A stretch of DNA of 27,186 bases from Oppiella nova. Its lineage: Eukaryota; Arthropoda; Arachnida; Sarcoptiformes; Oppiidae. The DNA is taken from assembly GCA_905397405.1 (NCBI GenBank), contig CAJPVJ010000367.1:1-27186 (forward strand), given 5' to 3'. Below the pieces are notes generated by a model, which was not told the origin of the DNA, did no database searches, and saw nothing but the letters and a program-made list of their open reading frames with translations. Made by a program: the position numbers and the translations under genes. Below, one piece after another: positions 10,188 to 21,560 of this stretch. Positions within the stretch are counted from its first letter, which is position 1; each line of letters opens with the position of its first letter.

Positions 10188-12349
10188 TTCTCGTAAATAT
10201 TTCTCAAGTTTTTTAGTAGAAAAGTTGTAAAACTTATTACTTGTATTGTCCCGTATATTATACACCGAAATATAGCATATGTGCTATATATTTGTGATTT
10301 CTATTTATATGGGCGACTGATACAGTGTTTTCTATGCTATAATTCATAATTTTGTTATAATACCTGCTGAGCAAATAAAACGTGATCCACGTAAATTTGC
10401 TTTTTCCACTAAATATTTTGTCTTTTATTAACTGTATTAAAGCTATGAATTTTAATAGTATTTAATTTTACGCACAAATATATTTATTGAGATTTATATA
10501 GCGATAAAACTAAATAAAACTTTTGCTCAGCTTTTTTATTTAATGATTCGTTAAACAATTAGCTATTTTTAGCATTATTCCATAAAACAAGTGAATTAAG
10601 CAATGTTAGTTTAATAAATAAAGTTATATGTATTAATTAGAGATGTGCTCTAATAAGTTAGTGTAAGTTATATGGGATGTGTCTATCAGTTTGTATCTAT
10701 TTATTGCTCATATCTTTAATTTCGCTCAAATTCTCCCCAAATATGAGTCATATTTCGTGAAAATTCGGTGAATCTCTCGAAATAAAAACGATACATACCT
10801 TTAGGCATATATTAAATGCAGATTTATTTTTTAGAGCTAACTTATTACATTAGAAAAGTTTTTTCATTAGTTTTTGTGCCAAATATATAAACATTTAAGT
10901 AATCACTTAATAGTTTTGATTCATCAAATTAATTACATTTTATTGTCATTGACTTCAAACTTTTTAAAATAAACAGTTATTTTAAATGATTTTATAAACA
11001 TATGGCTTTTAAGCATTAAATCAGTTATTATTATAATATTATTCTGTTTTTAAATAAGAAATCAAAATATTTTGATAGCCTCTGAAATTCATAGCCTGAA
11101 TATAACAGTTATATCCCCATATGATTGACATATGATTGAATTTTGTGGGAATTCATAGAAAAACCTATAAATTTACAAATAGATTCTGATGAGTTATATT
11201 TGATATATTCACATCTATTACCTCTTTATGTATTACCACTAATAAAATGGATTCAAATAAAATGAATTAATTTATATGACTTTTGCCTGCTTTATGTGGC
11301 CCTTCAAGCGATCCAATCATTTGTGCAATTGATAGGAAAAAATAGAAACAAATCAATTAATTTTTCATTTTTAGATTTCAAAAAGCGATTTGCAATTGGC
11401 TTTGACTTACATTTCTATTGAAAAAATCTTTTAAAGGTAATAAATTTTCTTTTATAGAAAAATTTACATTAATTTAAGAGTTTAATTATTGAGAAAAATA
11501 AATAAAAAGGATTTTCTGAAATGACTTTTAGGAGTTTAACTTATATCTAATTCTTTGCTGACATTGATACACAAATTGTATTTAAATGAAATGTTTGCTT
11601 AAATTGTAAATTATGTGTAGAATTCATTTGTAAATCTTTGTTGTATTTTTATTTTTGTACATGAATTGCAAGTTTAAGAATACATACAATGAATTAATAG
11701 ATATTTTATGCACCACTTTGTAAGCAATGGCTGTAATTGATATAAAGGTGTTTAATGTATTTAATTACTTATTATCACTAAAGAAAATCACCCGAAATTC
11801 CTGTATCATTAATTAAAAAGAAGTATTTTATTATGACTTTTATTAAGGCCAATAATAAATCACTCCTTTAGCTCTTAAATAGATTTAGAATCAGTTATTA
11901 TATCAGAAAATGTACATAACATTAGTTACAATAAATATTTAAAACAACAAACAAAAAATTCCCTCCAATTCCGCAAAAATCTAATGTTTGATAAAAATAT
12001 GAATAAATAATTCTCTTTATAAATATATCTGAATATTGTATTTATAATACTCTTATTCTTATTTTTTAATTATCTTATTGTGAGCCAGAATTGGGACGAA
12101 AATACAATTAATTTTATGCCAATATATTAAATAATATTTTCTGTGTTGAGTAAAAAAGTTTATTTAAAAAAATAAGTTTTCTTTCTCTGATGATTAAGTG
12201 CATAATGAAGTGGAATGGAGTCGAATGAGTGGAATAAATACATTTTTGCTCAACAATTAATCCATTGTTTTAAATTAGATTTTTGCTAAAAACCACAAAA
12301 TCCATTATTAATGTGAAGATTAATATTCACTGAATATAGCGTCAGATGC
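7995..12349. other. AT-rich gene desert
   Basis: About 4.4 kb of very AT-rich DNA with frequent stops in all frames. The only structured item is the CT microsatellite at 10146-10182. The longest frame (8947-9198, plus) is rich in F, K, I and N, as expected from base composition, and has no motif. No mobile element recognised. Confidence 0.6.
10146..10182. repeat. (TC)n microsatellite
   Basis: 37 bases of uninterrupted TC, followed by a degenerate T/C-rich tail to about 10191. Confidence 0.97.
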
Positions 12350-12411
12350 GATGATTAGATTTTTTGGTTGCTTTGTTTTAGCATTTTTTTATTTTGTTGT
12401 TTTAATTATAG

Positions 12412-12563
12412 ATATTGGACTGGTTTTGGATGATGTCTGGGCAGACAGTGTACAGTATATGATGCAAAAGAGATGTTCAGTTTATTTATCAAATGATTAT
12501 AATTACTATAATCGAGATGTGAGGCGACAGATGAGCGCCGGCTTATGGGCTCTCAAAACGTGA
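12412..12563 (+). other. Candidate terminal exon of an unrecognised protein
   Basis: A T-rich tract ending TTTTAATTATAG at 12411 is followed by a GC-richer open frame of about 50 codons ending at TGA 12561-12563. It reads GLVLDDVWADSVQYMMQKRC, then YLSNDYNYYNRDVRRQM and GLWALKT. The upstream T-tract also translates in frame from an ATG at 12351 as a hydrophobic stretch like a signal peptide (MIRFFGCFVLAFFYFVVL), so a single-exon 70-residue secreted peptide with KR and RR dibasic sites is the alternative. One cysteine lies after the KR. I recognise no neuropeptide or other family. Confidence 0.3.
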
Positions 12564-14428
12564 TCTAATTGTGCAAAAAGAAGAGCAAATGATTGTTGAA
12601 ATACACCCAATCATTACAATCATTACTATTCTGCGCGCAAATGACCATTTCATATGTGTTTTGATAATTTGCTTTTTTATAAATTAATATCAATGACTTG
12701 TTATATTATATAAAGTAGTCTCTTATCAGATGGTATAAGCGCTCGTGAGGGGCGGATATGCCGTAAGAAATGTTTAACTCTGTCTTTATTTTATTTGTTT
12801 CATTCAATTTTCATTATCAATGCGAATGCAAATAAATCTTTTCAATTCTGGTATTATTTATTGTTTGTTAGATTCAGATATTAATTAAAAAAGCTCTTCA
12901 CGAGTGACTCGTCCTTCGCATACCTATGACTCGGGGAATGGATTCGTAACACATATTTTCAGATTATTCATTCAAATTATATGTAGTTTTAAGGCTTTTT
13001 GAAAACATTAATATTTTTAAAAACAACTCTAACTGTGAATAAGAAGCTCTGAATTTCTTATTATTTCTGGTTTAGTGGTGTTAATAGTATTAACTCATAA
13101 CATGTTAACTAATTTTTTATTTTTAAGCACTGACTCAAAATAAATTTCAATAAATAAATACTAATTTGTGTTTTAGTTCCCAAAAACAACAGCTAATTAT
13201 TATTTGTTGAATAAAACCATTTTAAATAAAAATGTTATTATATTTATACAATAATTGTGTATTCCATTCTAATATAAATAATATTCAGATTAAGTCTTTC
13301 TAATCTATTAATAAAAAGTAAAATTATTTTTAAAATTTATTTTAGTTCTTTATCTCAAAAATCTTTATGAAGAAAGATCATAAACATGAAGAAAATTTTA
13401 ATAAATAAAAGATTTGAAACAATTTACAGAAAATTGGAAGTTTTATATAAATATAATTTAGATTCTTATAGTGTTTGTAGATTTTTAGGATATATTATAA
13501 GTAGTGGTGGAATAAATTTTGTTGGAAAGTATTACTTTCAGGTATTGCATTAGATTAGCATAAATTAAAGTGTCGATAGAAATCCATAAATAAGTATTCA
13601 ATACAATCGATAAAATATCTTCAAACAGTAAGGACTTAACATAAATAGAAAACAATAAACTATGAACTTTACAAAAGACTTTTTTGCTGGAGATAATTTA
13701 TTTTGAGATCATATTAAAAGTATCACAAGTGTTTTGCGGCAAACAATCAATTCGTTGAATATTGATTGCATAAATCAATATAAATATTAGCAATAATACA
13801 ATACTAGTGTTTATCAACAAATACTAGAGAAGAGTCTCTTATTTGTTGAGATAAATGCTCACAATTAATGAAATTGAATTGAATTGAATGCCATTAAATG
13901 TAGTGCAAAGTGCATATGGAAAACATGGAAAACACTTTTTTATGATAATAGGACTGAATTAAATAGTGGTACAGTATATATATCATATATTAAATGCAAA
14001 TGATTTACTCTGTTTGGGAACAGTTTAATGCACTCAAGCGTTCACTGTATTGAATGAGAAATTAATTCAGACTATTCTTTCTCTCTTACTTTCAAATTAC
14101 GGTAAACTCTATTACCTCTACAAGTATTATATAATCATAAAAACAAAGCAATACTTTATTAAACTTAAACCCAATTCTGTAACAAAACACGCACTTATTA
14201 TAATAGATATAATAAAGAAATGTTTTTATCATATGTACACTATTCTGTTAGATATGGGATGACCAGGTTGTGAATAAAAATTAATTTTGTTGAATCTTTT
14301 ATTGAAATTTCTTTCGACTAAATATTTACATAATTATGTTCTTATAAAGTATTGACAATATTTATAATATAGTTGTGAATCCGTAGCAGATGTCAAACCA
14401 AAACAACTGTCTCTTGTGAAAAGGCTTC
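12564..14428. other. AT-rich region with small GC-richer islets
   Basis: Mostly AT-rich with no supported gene. GC-richer patches at about 12735-12770 and 12895-12950 have no open frame of note and no tRNA arms. The 70-codon plus frame at 14050-14262 is low-complexity and unsupported. Confidence 0.5.
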
Positions 14429-14440
14429 CTGAATGTGGTG

Positions 14441-14456
14441 GGGATGGGCCCATCCC
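14441..14456. repeat. 16-bp GC-rich perfect palindrome
   Basis: GGGATGGGCCCATCCC is self-complementary with no spacer, and 12 of 16 bases are G or C in a strongly AT-rich neighbourhood. It sits in a GC-richer islet with a minus-strand consensus donor (GTAAGT, plus coordinates 14471-14476) just beside it. Confidence 0.9.
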
Positions 14457-14638
14457 TGTGTTAGACACGGACTTACCGTTTGATACGAATGTTACCGAAA
14501 GATGCATATTATATAATATATATTATATACTGTAAGTCACATAAGAGTTGGCGTTTGGCGTGTGATATATTGAGTTCAAAGCAAAATCTATTAGATTAGC
14601 AAATAGTGTACACGAAAGTGGGCCGAGACTTAACTTTC

Positions 14639-14841
14639 TTATCTATAGAGTGAAATAAACTTCAATTTTTCTTTTGTTTGATTAACATAAATATAATTCA
14701 AATATATAATAGACATAAATGAATAAACATTTGTAAAATGCATGCAATGAATGAATTGTGAGTCAACTGTGAAGGCCAGACCTGCGGGATGTTGTGGTGG
14801 ATATGCCCTCAACTCCCCGTACAATATGGTACTGAACTGAA
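14639..14841 (-). other. Candidate minus-strand exon, unassigned
   Basis: A minus-strand acceptor (TATTTTTGCACAG, ending at plus 14842) opens a GC-richer segment. One frame runs from ILYGELRAYPPQHPAGLAFT into a tail of low-complexity sequence with a stop near 14639. A second frame gives YSVQYHIVRGVEGIS and meets a possible donor (CGCAG-GTCTGG). The two readings compete and neither is recognised, so this is only a pointer. Confidence 0.15.
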
Positions 14842-14842
14842 T

Positions 14843-16442
14843 ACCTGTGCAAAAATAATAGCGCTATACCTGTATTTTTGTTTGAATGCTATTAATTTAA
14901 AAGATATCATATTAAACATAAATACATGTCTTGTTATTAAACTCTAATATCGTATTATTATTTAAACTTTAATAACAACATAAGTATTGCTAATGTCTGG
15001 TATGGAAGTACTGAAAGGAATTTTATATAACTTATAACTGGATGTGAATTATTAATGCATTGCTATTAGCGTACGATATGACTGACTATTACCTAATTTT
15101 AGAAATATTATAATAACTAAAAAGCCCTCACAAGGTCTCAGTGGTTCATACCGTACTGTATGATTATACACTGCTATTGATATTGCGATCAAATATAAAA
15201 TACAAATAATAAAACACATGAAGAATTGAGCAAAAAATTATTATATTCTTCTCATCTCCGACTCTTTCACTGTATATACAGTTAACTTGTTTTAAAAAAT
15301 AGAGTGAATTACCGGCGCACCTATATATGCCTGTGCAGCTCAGGTATGCATTGCATAACAGTGTGTACTGAGCAGCAAAAAAACGTATGCAATAAGTAAT
15401 GGCATATATGATAACTATGATATAAGTATTAGCGTATTTAAAAGAAATACTATAATACCGGTCAGATCGGCATTTATATAAATAGCACAACCAATATATG
15501 ATGGCTATAGCTGTGGACCCAATAGCAATTGCTGAGTGTGTCTGTGCCTCCATACCCTCTATCCCACTAAAACAAAATTAACAAAACTTTAGCGTTTGAA
15601 TCGCTGTTAACAAAGTTTGCTTTGAATCGAAAGCAGATCACAACGACTATCAAAGTAGAAGTCATTCTCAATAGCTATGTATCGAAAACGGGATTCAAAT
15701 GTAAGAAAAATCAAATACACATTAAAAGGAAATAAAATATTTTTATTGATTTTCTCTCCCATTTAACGTTCACTTTAAATGATTTGACTTCAACTTCAAC
15801 TCGGATTCAACTCATTTGAATGCAAGTTCTAATTGAACTAAAAGTTTTGCAAAACTTTTTATTGGACTTTCATGTGTTGCTCACTCACTGATCACTCCAT
15901 ACGTGTTGTTCCCTCTCTTTTGCATCATTTGATGGTTTGCTTCGCAAAATGCTATACAAGACTCGCAACGAGAGAGAAAATAAATGTGTTTTAATAAAGT
16001 AATCATATATTAAGTCTATTATAATAAGTGACAACAACCGCAAGAAAATAAAAAGTTTTCCTATCTTTTAATTTTCAATTATTCTGTTTGTGTGATAATT
16101 GTTTAAATATAAAAGTCTATTCTTTTTATTTTGTGCCCATTTTCCGCTTTGTATTGTCTGTTAATAAACACTTTTAATCAAAAAAAGTTTATGTTTAGAA
16201 AGAGTGAGTGGAAAAAAGTTTTGAGTGATTTTCAACACAAAAAACTATTTAAACGCATCCAATGAATAAAAGTAAATAACATTAACTTTTAGTTTTGTTT
16301 TGAACGCTTCAAAGAGTTAGTTATCATTTGTAAAGAGTTGTTGTATTTGAATATGCAATCAAATGTGTGTTTAAACTATTGATTAAATAACAGGCAAAAC
16401 AATTGAATAAATAATTATAAGTTGTTTTGTTGTGTAAAATGC
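14843..16442. other. Gene-poor region with one unsupported minus-strand frame
   Basis: A minus-strand frame of 129 codons (15553-15164) starts MEAQTHSAIAIGSTAIAIIY, a possible membrane helix, then becomes rich in I, Y, C and F without recognisable motifs. Only its first 30 or so codons look gene-like. I see nothing else that can be named. Confidence 0.35.
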
Positions 16443-16474
16443 AGAGAGAGATGGAGAGAGAGTGAGCGAGAGAT
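16443..16474. repeat. Imperfect (GA)n tract
   Basis: Interrupted GA repeats (AGAGAGAGATGGAGAGAGAG and on). Further GA- and GT-rich sequence continues to about 16590, so the plus strand is strongly G-rich here. Confidence 0.85.
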
Positions 16475-16649
16475 TTGAATAAAAAAGAGAAGTGTTTTAG
16501 TGAATGGATAATAAAGATTGAGAGATATATTAGTTGAGAGATAGAGTGTGTGAGTGAGTGGCCAGGGATGTGATGTGTGTGTGGATGTGCCAGTGATTTC
16601 ATTTGCCACAAGTTTGTAGTTTGTAGTGATTTAGCGCCTCACCAGTCGC

Positions 16650-16893
16650 TGTACGGTATATACAGTTTGATTGTACGGTAATATTATAGTGAATCAGGTT
16701 TTGTGAGTTCAATACACAACTCAATTGAATTGCTTTGGAGAGTGCATTGAGTGCTGAGAGCGTAGAGAGCAGTGAATGCATGCATTGAATGCACTGTAAA
16801 ATACAGTTAAGCAGTGAATGAATGAATGCTTATTTGGTAATCGTATGAAAGCATTGGTTCTGTGAGTATAGCATAGCATTGAATGCATTGAAA
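16650..16893. promoter_or_regulatory. Cluster of short direct and inverted repeats
   Basis: TGTACGGTA occurs twice (16650-16658 and 16672-16680), 22 bp apart. AATGCATGCATT (16775-16786) is a perfect palindrome overlapping TGCATT-G-AATGCA (16781-16793); GCATT-G-AATGC recurs at 16876-16886. It lies just upstream of the GC-richer block at 16.9-17.1 kb, so a regulatory role is possible. No factor is assigned and no transcription start is visible. Confidence 0.3.
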
Positions 16894-16899
16894 GCCATT

Positions 16900-17123
16900 C
16901 ACAACATCTTATCCTCCCTTTAAAGTCAATGCATTTCTCCTCTCAATTCAATTCAGTACTAAAATGGCTGACAAGTAGTGTAAACATTGGCTCCACTACT
17001 GGCACCTCTTCAGCCACCACTTCATCCACACTTACCATTCCTCCACAGATGTGCACTTCACTGATTGTGTAGACAATCAATGCCAACACCACCGCCAACA
17101 CAACCGCAACCATAAAGCCATAG
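16900..17123 (+). other. Possible 5' non-coding exon of the spectrin-like gene
   Basis: A GC-richer, C/A-rich block ending in ATAG|GTAAGC, a near-consensus plus-strand donor at 17124. All three plus frames are closed by stops close to the donor, so if it is an exon it is untranslated. Joined to the acceptor at 18788-18789 it would place the ATG two bases into the next exon. The left boundary is a guess. The minus strand of the same block also has a good exon reading (see the findings), so strand is unsettled. Confidence 0.3.
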
Positions 17124-18789
17124 GTAAGCCATTGACAGCTGATTAGGTGACCACTTGTCACCACCATATGATCATACGGTCCAGCTGTTTGTCACGATCA
17201 CCAAAGAGTTGTTTATGTTTATCCCTAAATATGTATGCATTGGATGTGTTTGTTGTGATGATTGCATCGGATGGCTGGACACGAGTGTGTAATGGTGTCC
17301 ATTGGATGGGATGTGTTGCTCGGACTGGTAGACTGATTGATGACATGCGGTGTCTTAGAGTGATGTCTGTGTGATGGTGGTGTGATTGTCCTTGACACGA
17401 ATGTGTGGCGTGTGTGGTGTATGACATGGTTGTGGTGTCGGTGCAGAAGTGATACTGTGATGATGTTATGACTCACTCCCCGATCGATGCAAATAATAAT
17501 AATATCCATAATATAGCGAAGCATTGAATCTCTTTTTGTGGTTTACTTTCGTTTATTAGGATATTATATATACTATTGTTTCCATTGTTTCGTAACTTTT
17601 ATTCTTTACGATTAGTATAAATATATATTTATCTCTGAATATAACCGTAAAAATGTGTTATATTTGAGATCGATTTGTGTCCCAATTCTTGTGAGTGTGA
17701 CTCAAGAGACTCCAAGAGTTTTGAGTATAACTTGTAGTTTAGTTTAGATTCAAATCACTCTTATTTTTAGAGTCTAATCGACGATAACTTCAGTTACGAA
17801 GTAATGAATACTTGACTTTTATATCATAATTGACTTCTCATATAATGGGTTGGGTTTTGTCGGACACACAATAAGTCTCATAAGGATTTGTTGTGTGAAT
17901 AAAACATAGCAAACTTTTTTGTGTTTGATTTTTGCGATAAATATCTAATTTTAGAGTTGAATGTAATTCTTGTCTCATTTTTGTTTTGGTTTTGTCACAG
18001 ATTTATGTCATCAAAGAATTCCTAAGACATTGTTTCCTAACTTATTTGGTGCCAAACAAGTAATCGTTAATTATTTAATAACTAAATAATAATGAGATTC
18101 ACTATTGAGAAGAGACTATCACCTAATTTCGATACACCATTCGTCTGATCGCCAAATAAAGAGGTATTTATTCAAACAATATCTACTGTATATGAAAGCA
18201 AAATGAATACATTACTACCATAAGTTATTATGTAACTTATTAAAAGTTTATTTATTTTTTTGTTTATATTTTTATTATTAAAATATTTGATTTAACCATT
18301 TATTATAATAATTTCATAACTATTTAAAATGCATTCTCTTTATAGTTAAATCGATTGTTAATGTGTTTTTTCTGTGGATATTATTCTCTAATCTATTAGT
18401 GTTTGTATTCAACTATTATATAAAATATAAATATTTTATTTTATTATTCTTTTAATAGTCCAAAAGCTTTTACATAATGTTATGTTTATTATTAATAATA
18501 ATAACAACAAAATATAAACTATTTTATGATAAACTTCCTCTCAAATGCATAGGAATTAATGTCAACTAATATTTTCATTGCTCTGAAGTTTTTTCTGAAA
18601 AGTTTAAATATATTTGTTTTTACAGTTATATTGCAAGTCATGAACTACTATTGACTTGAATTTTGTTGTGGTGTTTATAATTATAAATTAAATAATTGTT
18701 TAGTTTAGTCCCTAAACGGTTGTATACATATTGTGATAATTAATTCCGATATTTACTGTCGTTTTTTGCTTGTTTTGTACTTTTCATAG
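17124..18789 (+). other. Probable first intron of the spectrin-like gene
   Basis: Between the donor at 17124 and the acceptor ACTTTTCATAG at 18789. The left part (about 17200-17460) is G/T-rich and repetitive and yields His-rich frames on the minus strand, which I read as composition artefacts. The remainder is AT-rich with no gene. Confidence 0.35.
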
Positions 18790-18791
18790 CA

Positions 18792-19673
18792 ATGCTCTCA
18801 ACAGACCGTAACTCGAAGTCAGTCTCTTGTGATTCTCTATTCTATGAGAGATCATCACTAAAGAGAAAACTAATGTCGAGAACCCCGTCGGGCACGGGAG
18901 GGATGGGGACGTCCACTATCTCCTTCAAGAATGACGACTATAATTATTTGATTAATTGTAATGAACTCATCAAAACTTGTAAGGTATGACACATCCCGAG
19001 TCCGGACCCCTTATGTCATTATTGACACTAATCTCGTGTCTATTTATATTACAATTTTCTCTTTAAATAAAAATTGAAACTTTTTTGGTTAATAAATGAA
19101 AGCTATTTTGATAAGAAACTAATTATAAAATAATTAATATTTTCTTATTTTTGTTTTGTTTGTTGTTTACGAATAGGAAGCGCTGTTGGAGAACGAGTCG
19201 ACTGTAATAAACACTTTTTCCGATATAACTACTGCTGAAGGCATTAACGATGTCTCACAGAAAGACTATATTTCGGTATTTCATTATTGGTTTCGTTAAT
19301 TAAAGCACTTAATTATTATTTTTACGTAATTTTACGCATATTTGGTTTTATAGCCAAATGACTCGTAAAATCTTATCGCAGAGAGTCTTTAGTTTTTTAT
19401 AAGTTTTATACAAAAATACCTTTAAGTGTTTAATGGATAAAAAGCAATATATTGTTATTTTCGATTTGTATTTTCACTTATTATCTTTGATTTTTATTTA
19501 AATTGTCTCATTTTGTTGGTCAACAGGTTCAACAAACTCAAGAACTTCAGAAAAGTTCTATAGCGGAGTTCAACAAATGGTTAAGTTATACCGAACACCA
19601 ATTGGAGACCATCTGCTACTGTGCCAACACTAAGATTAAGTCCGACTGGAAGGACATTCAAAGCCATCACAAA
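18792..19673 (+). CDS. N-terminal exons of a spectrin-repeat-like protein, 3' end outside window
   Basis: Three exons, 18792-18983, 19177-19275 and 19527-19673, all joined in phase 0 (donors GTATGA, GTATTT, GTAAGT; acceptors ACGAATAG and GGTCAACAG), give 146 residues. Exon 1 is Ser- and basic-rich (NSKSVSCDSLFYERSSLKRK, then RTPSGTGGMGTS), probably disordered. Exon 2 is acidic and Thr/Ser-rich. Exon 3 is helical: IAEFNKWLSYTEHQLETI has the F..WL...E..L pattern of helix A in spectrin-type repeats, followed by W..IQ.HHK. Spectrin repeats occur in dystrophin, nesprin/Msp300, AKAP6 and SESTD1 relatives; I cannot choose among them. The ATG lies two bases after a good acceptor, so an upstream exon (probably non-coding) is expected. 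The last donor is near-consensus, and no continuing exon is clear in the remaining 7.5 kb. Confidence 0.72.
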
Positions 19674-21149
19674 GTAAGTCATGAACCACAAGATTGGACA
19701 CTCATATCCTGTAATATTGCCATTTTGAGGGTATTCTTCAAATGATTTTATTGCCGAACAGAACTTTAACTCTTAAATTAAGTCATACCGTATTAACTCT
19801 TCTACCCTTTGGTGTCACTTTTAAGTGTTTATTAAGTCTTTTTAAAGTATAATATTAGTTAATTTATTGTATTACATATAATTATTGCCTCGATTAATGT
19901 TTAATTTGAATTTATTTCTAATGAATTGACACAAATATTTGTTGTTTTCCGCTTTTGCGTATAGTTAAGGCACACAATCGTGTGAATTCATTAATGAATA
20001 TATGTTTCTGTGATTGTGATAAAACTACAGGTATTTGAACGATCAGTATTAAAGTATTGCCAATTCAAACAAATAGATAACTATTTTAATGGTTAGTTGT
20101 TGTCGTGGCCCGCAGTCAGATGAAGCCACTAATGCTATCTGTGCTGACACTGCAAACCCTATTATATAATATCTACCGGTTCTCCGAAACACGACACGAT
20201 TTTTATTCATTTTTTATTCATAAGAAGGGAATCCGGTTTGTCTTGAATTGAGTTCAACCACTCGTTCAGTGTTTCGATTCTCAACCACAATATGTCTCCA
20301 CTCTATCCATAAGTTTGAAGTATGCGTTGGTTTTGAGTTTCAAAAACTTTTTTGAGCACAAATTCTTTGAACAACAAAATAGTTTTTTAAAAACCAGGTT
20401 TGAGAAAATGTGCGCCAATTTCTCGCAGCACTAGATTTGTTTGTCAATGTTTTGACGTATGTTTTCAGTGGAAAAAACATTAGTTTTTAGTTTGAAATTG
20501 GATTATGAAATATACATTATTAAAAAGTACAATACCATATAATAATATGGTGTGTTTAATGTATTCTAAAAAAGCTCATTATAACTATTCTGACTGTAAG
20601 CTGTTTTGCATGGCTTACACTTCCGTTTCTATTATAGTTTTGAACACTACGGCCGTCCCTCTCATAGCCTTTTAAATGCATTTCTTTGCTTAACTGTAAT
20701 TTGAATTTGCATTCCGAGCGAAACGAAAAGTAATTTTTTCCTAAAACTATAATTGCGTGCAATGAGGGGTATGTCAGACCTGACCGTCAAATAGTCACCA
20801 AAGAGTTCAGAAAGGGTTGCCCACCATAAAGACCATTACAATCAACTAGAAATTGGAGACAATTCATATTTTATGCCAATAACCATAATAATTATCATTA
20901 TTTTAATGATTTTATGAATAAGTTATTCAGTTTTTATGCAGTAATAGCCTAAGCCTTAGGGATTAGTTTATATTGTGATAGGAGATGTCAATTGTAGGCA
21001 AAATGTGAATTACAATTGAAGTAATTGTTAGCAATTGTATGGGAACTGTATAATAGTTGTATCATAGTTTGTAGTGTATTGTGGAAAATAGGGTTTCATC
21101 TCATTTTCAACTCGTTTTTGCCCCATCAATGCATTGCCACTGAACCAAA

Positions 21150-21560
21150 TGCAAACCTACCAGCGCTGGCGTCCAATGGGAACAGTTGCTAGTGGTGAGC
21201 TAGTGGAGCACGTGATGGTATCACCTGGTGCTTTCACAACAAGGCAGTGTGTGTAACGCTTGATAGCATTCCCATTAACCTGCCTCTGCCTGTGCCACCA
21301 CTCTGTGCCTCCACTCCGCTCCACCACTCTGTACGCTACTCGTGTGCCACCACTTGTATTGTCAATCCATACAGTCATACAGTGATACCACTATTGCTTT
21401 CGATGCCAATGTGTTTGCTGTGTGTCTATTATGTTATCCCAATCCCACAACTGTTTGCTTATTCCTCATGAGTTCGTCGCAGTGACAGACCATCCCGTAG
21501 TCGATGTTGTGGCGACTGTCTGACGCCTGTGTCTGTGTCCTCCCCAATGATCAATCGCTG
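21150..21560. other. GC-richer islet with CCACCACT repeats
   Basis: C/A-rich on the plus strand in its middle part, with GTGCCACCACT at about 21292 and 21343 and CCACCACTCTGT twice between. A minus-strand frame of 73 codons (21378-21157) runs to CAGCGCTG|GTAGGT, a donor-like site. It could be an untranslated exon, a regulatory element or simple repeat-derived sequence. No protein recognised. Confidence 0.3.

Noticed and set aside
12735-12950. GC-richer patches considered as tRNA or transposon ends
   Set aside because: No T-loop consensus (GGTTCGAATCC or similar), no cloverleaf, and the two patches do not match each other as terminal repeats.
13703-13725. TGAGATCAT resembling the bantam seed
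   Set aside because: The mature sequence diverges after nine bases and there is no precursor hairpin.
16324-16611. Minus-strand Ser/Leu/His-rich frames over the GA/GT-rich tract
   Set aside because: Translation of simple repeats; two overlapping frames are equally open.
17225-17524. Minus-strand His-rich frame of 99 codons
   Set aside because: It arises from G/T-rich low-complexity DNA; another frame on the same strand gives an equally His-rich product, and there is no start or splice context.
19972-19995. TAAGGCAC resembling the miR-124 seed
   Set aside because: The match stops after eight bases, the rest of the conserved mature sequence is absent, and only a 5-bp hairpin is present.
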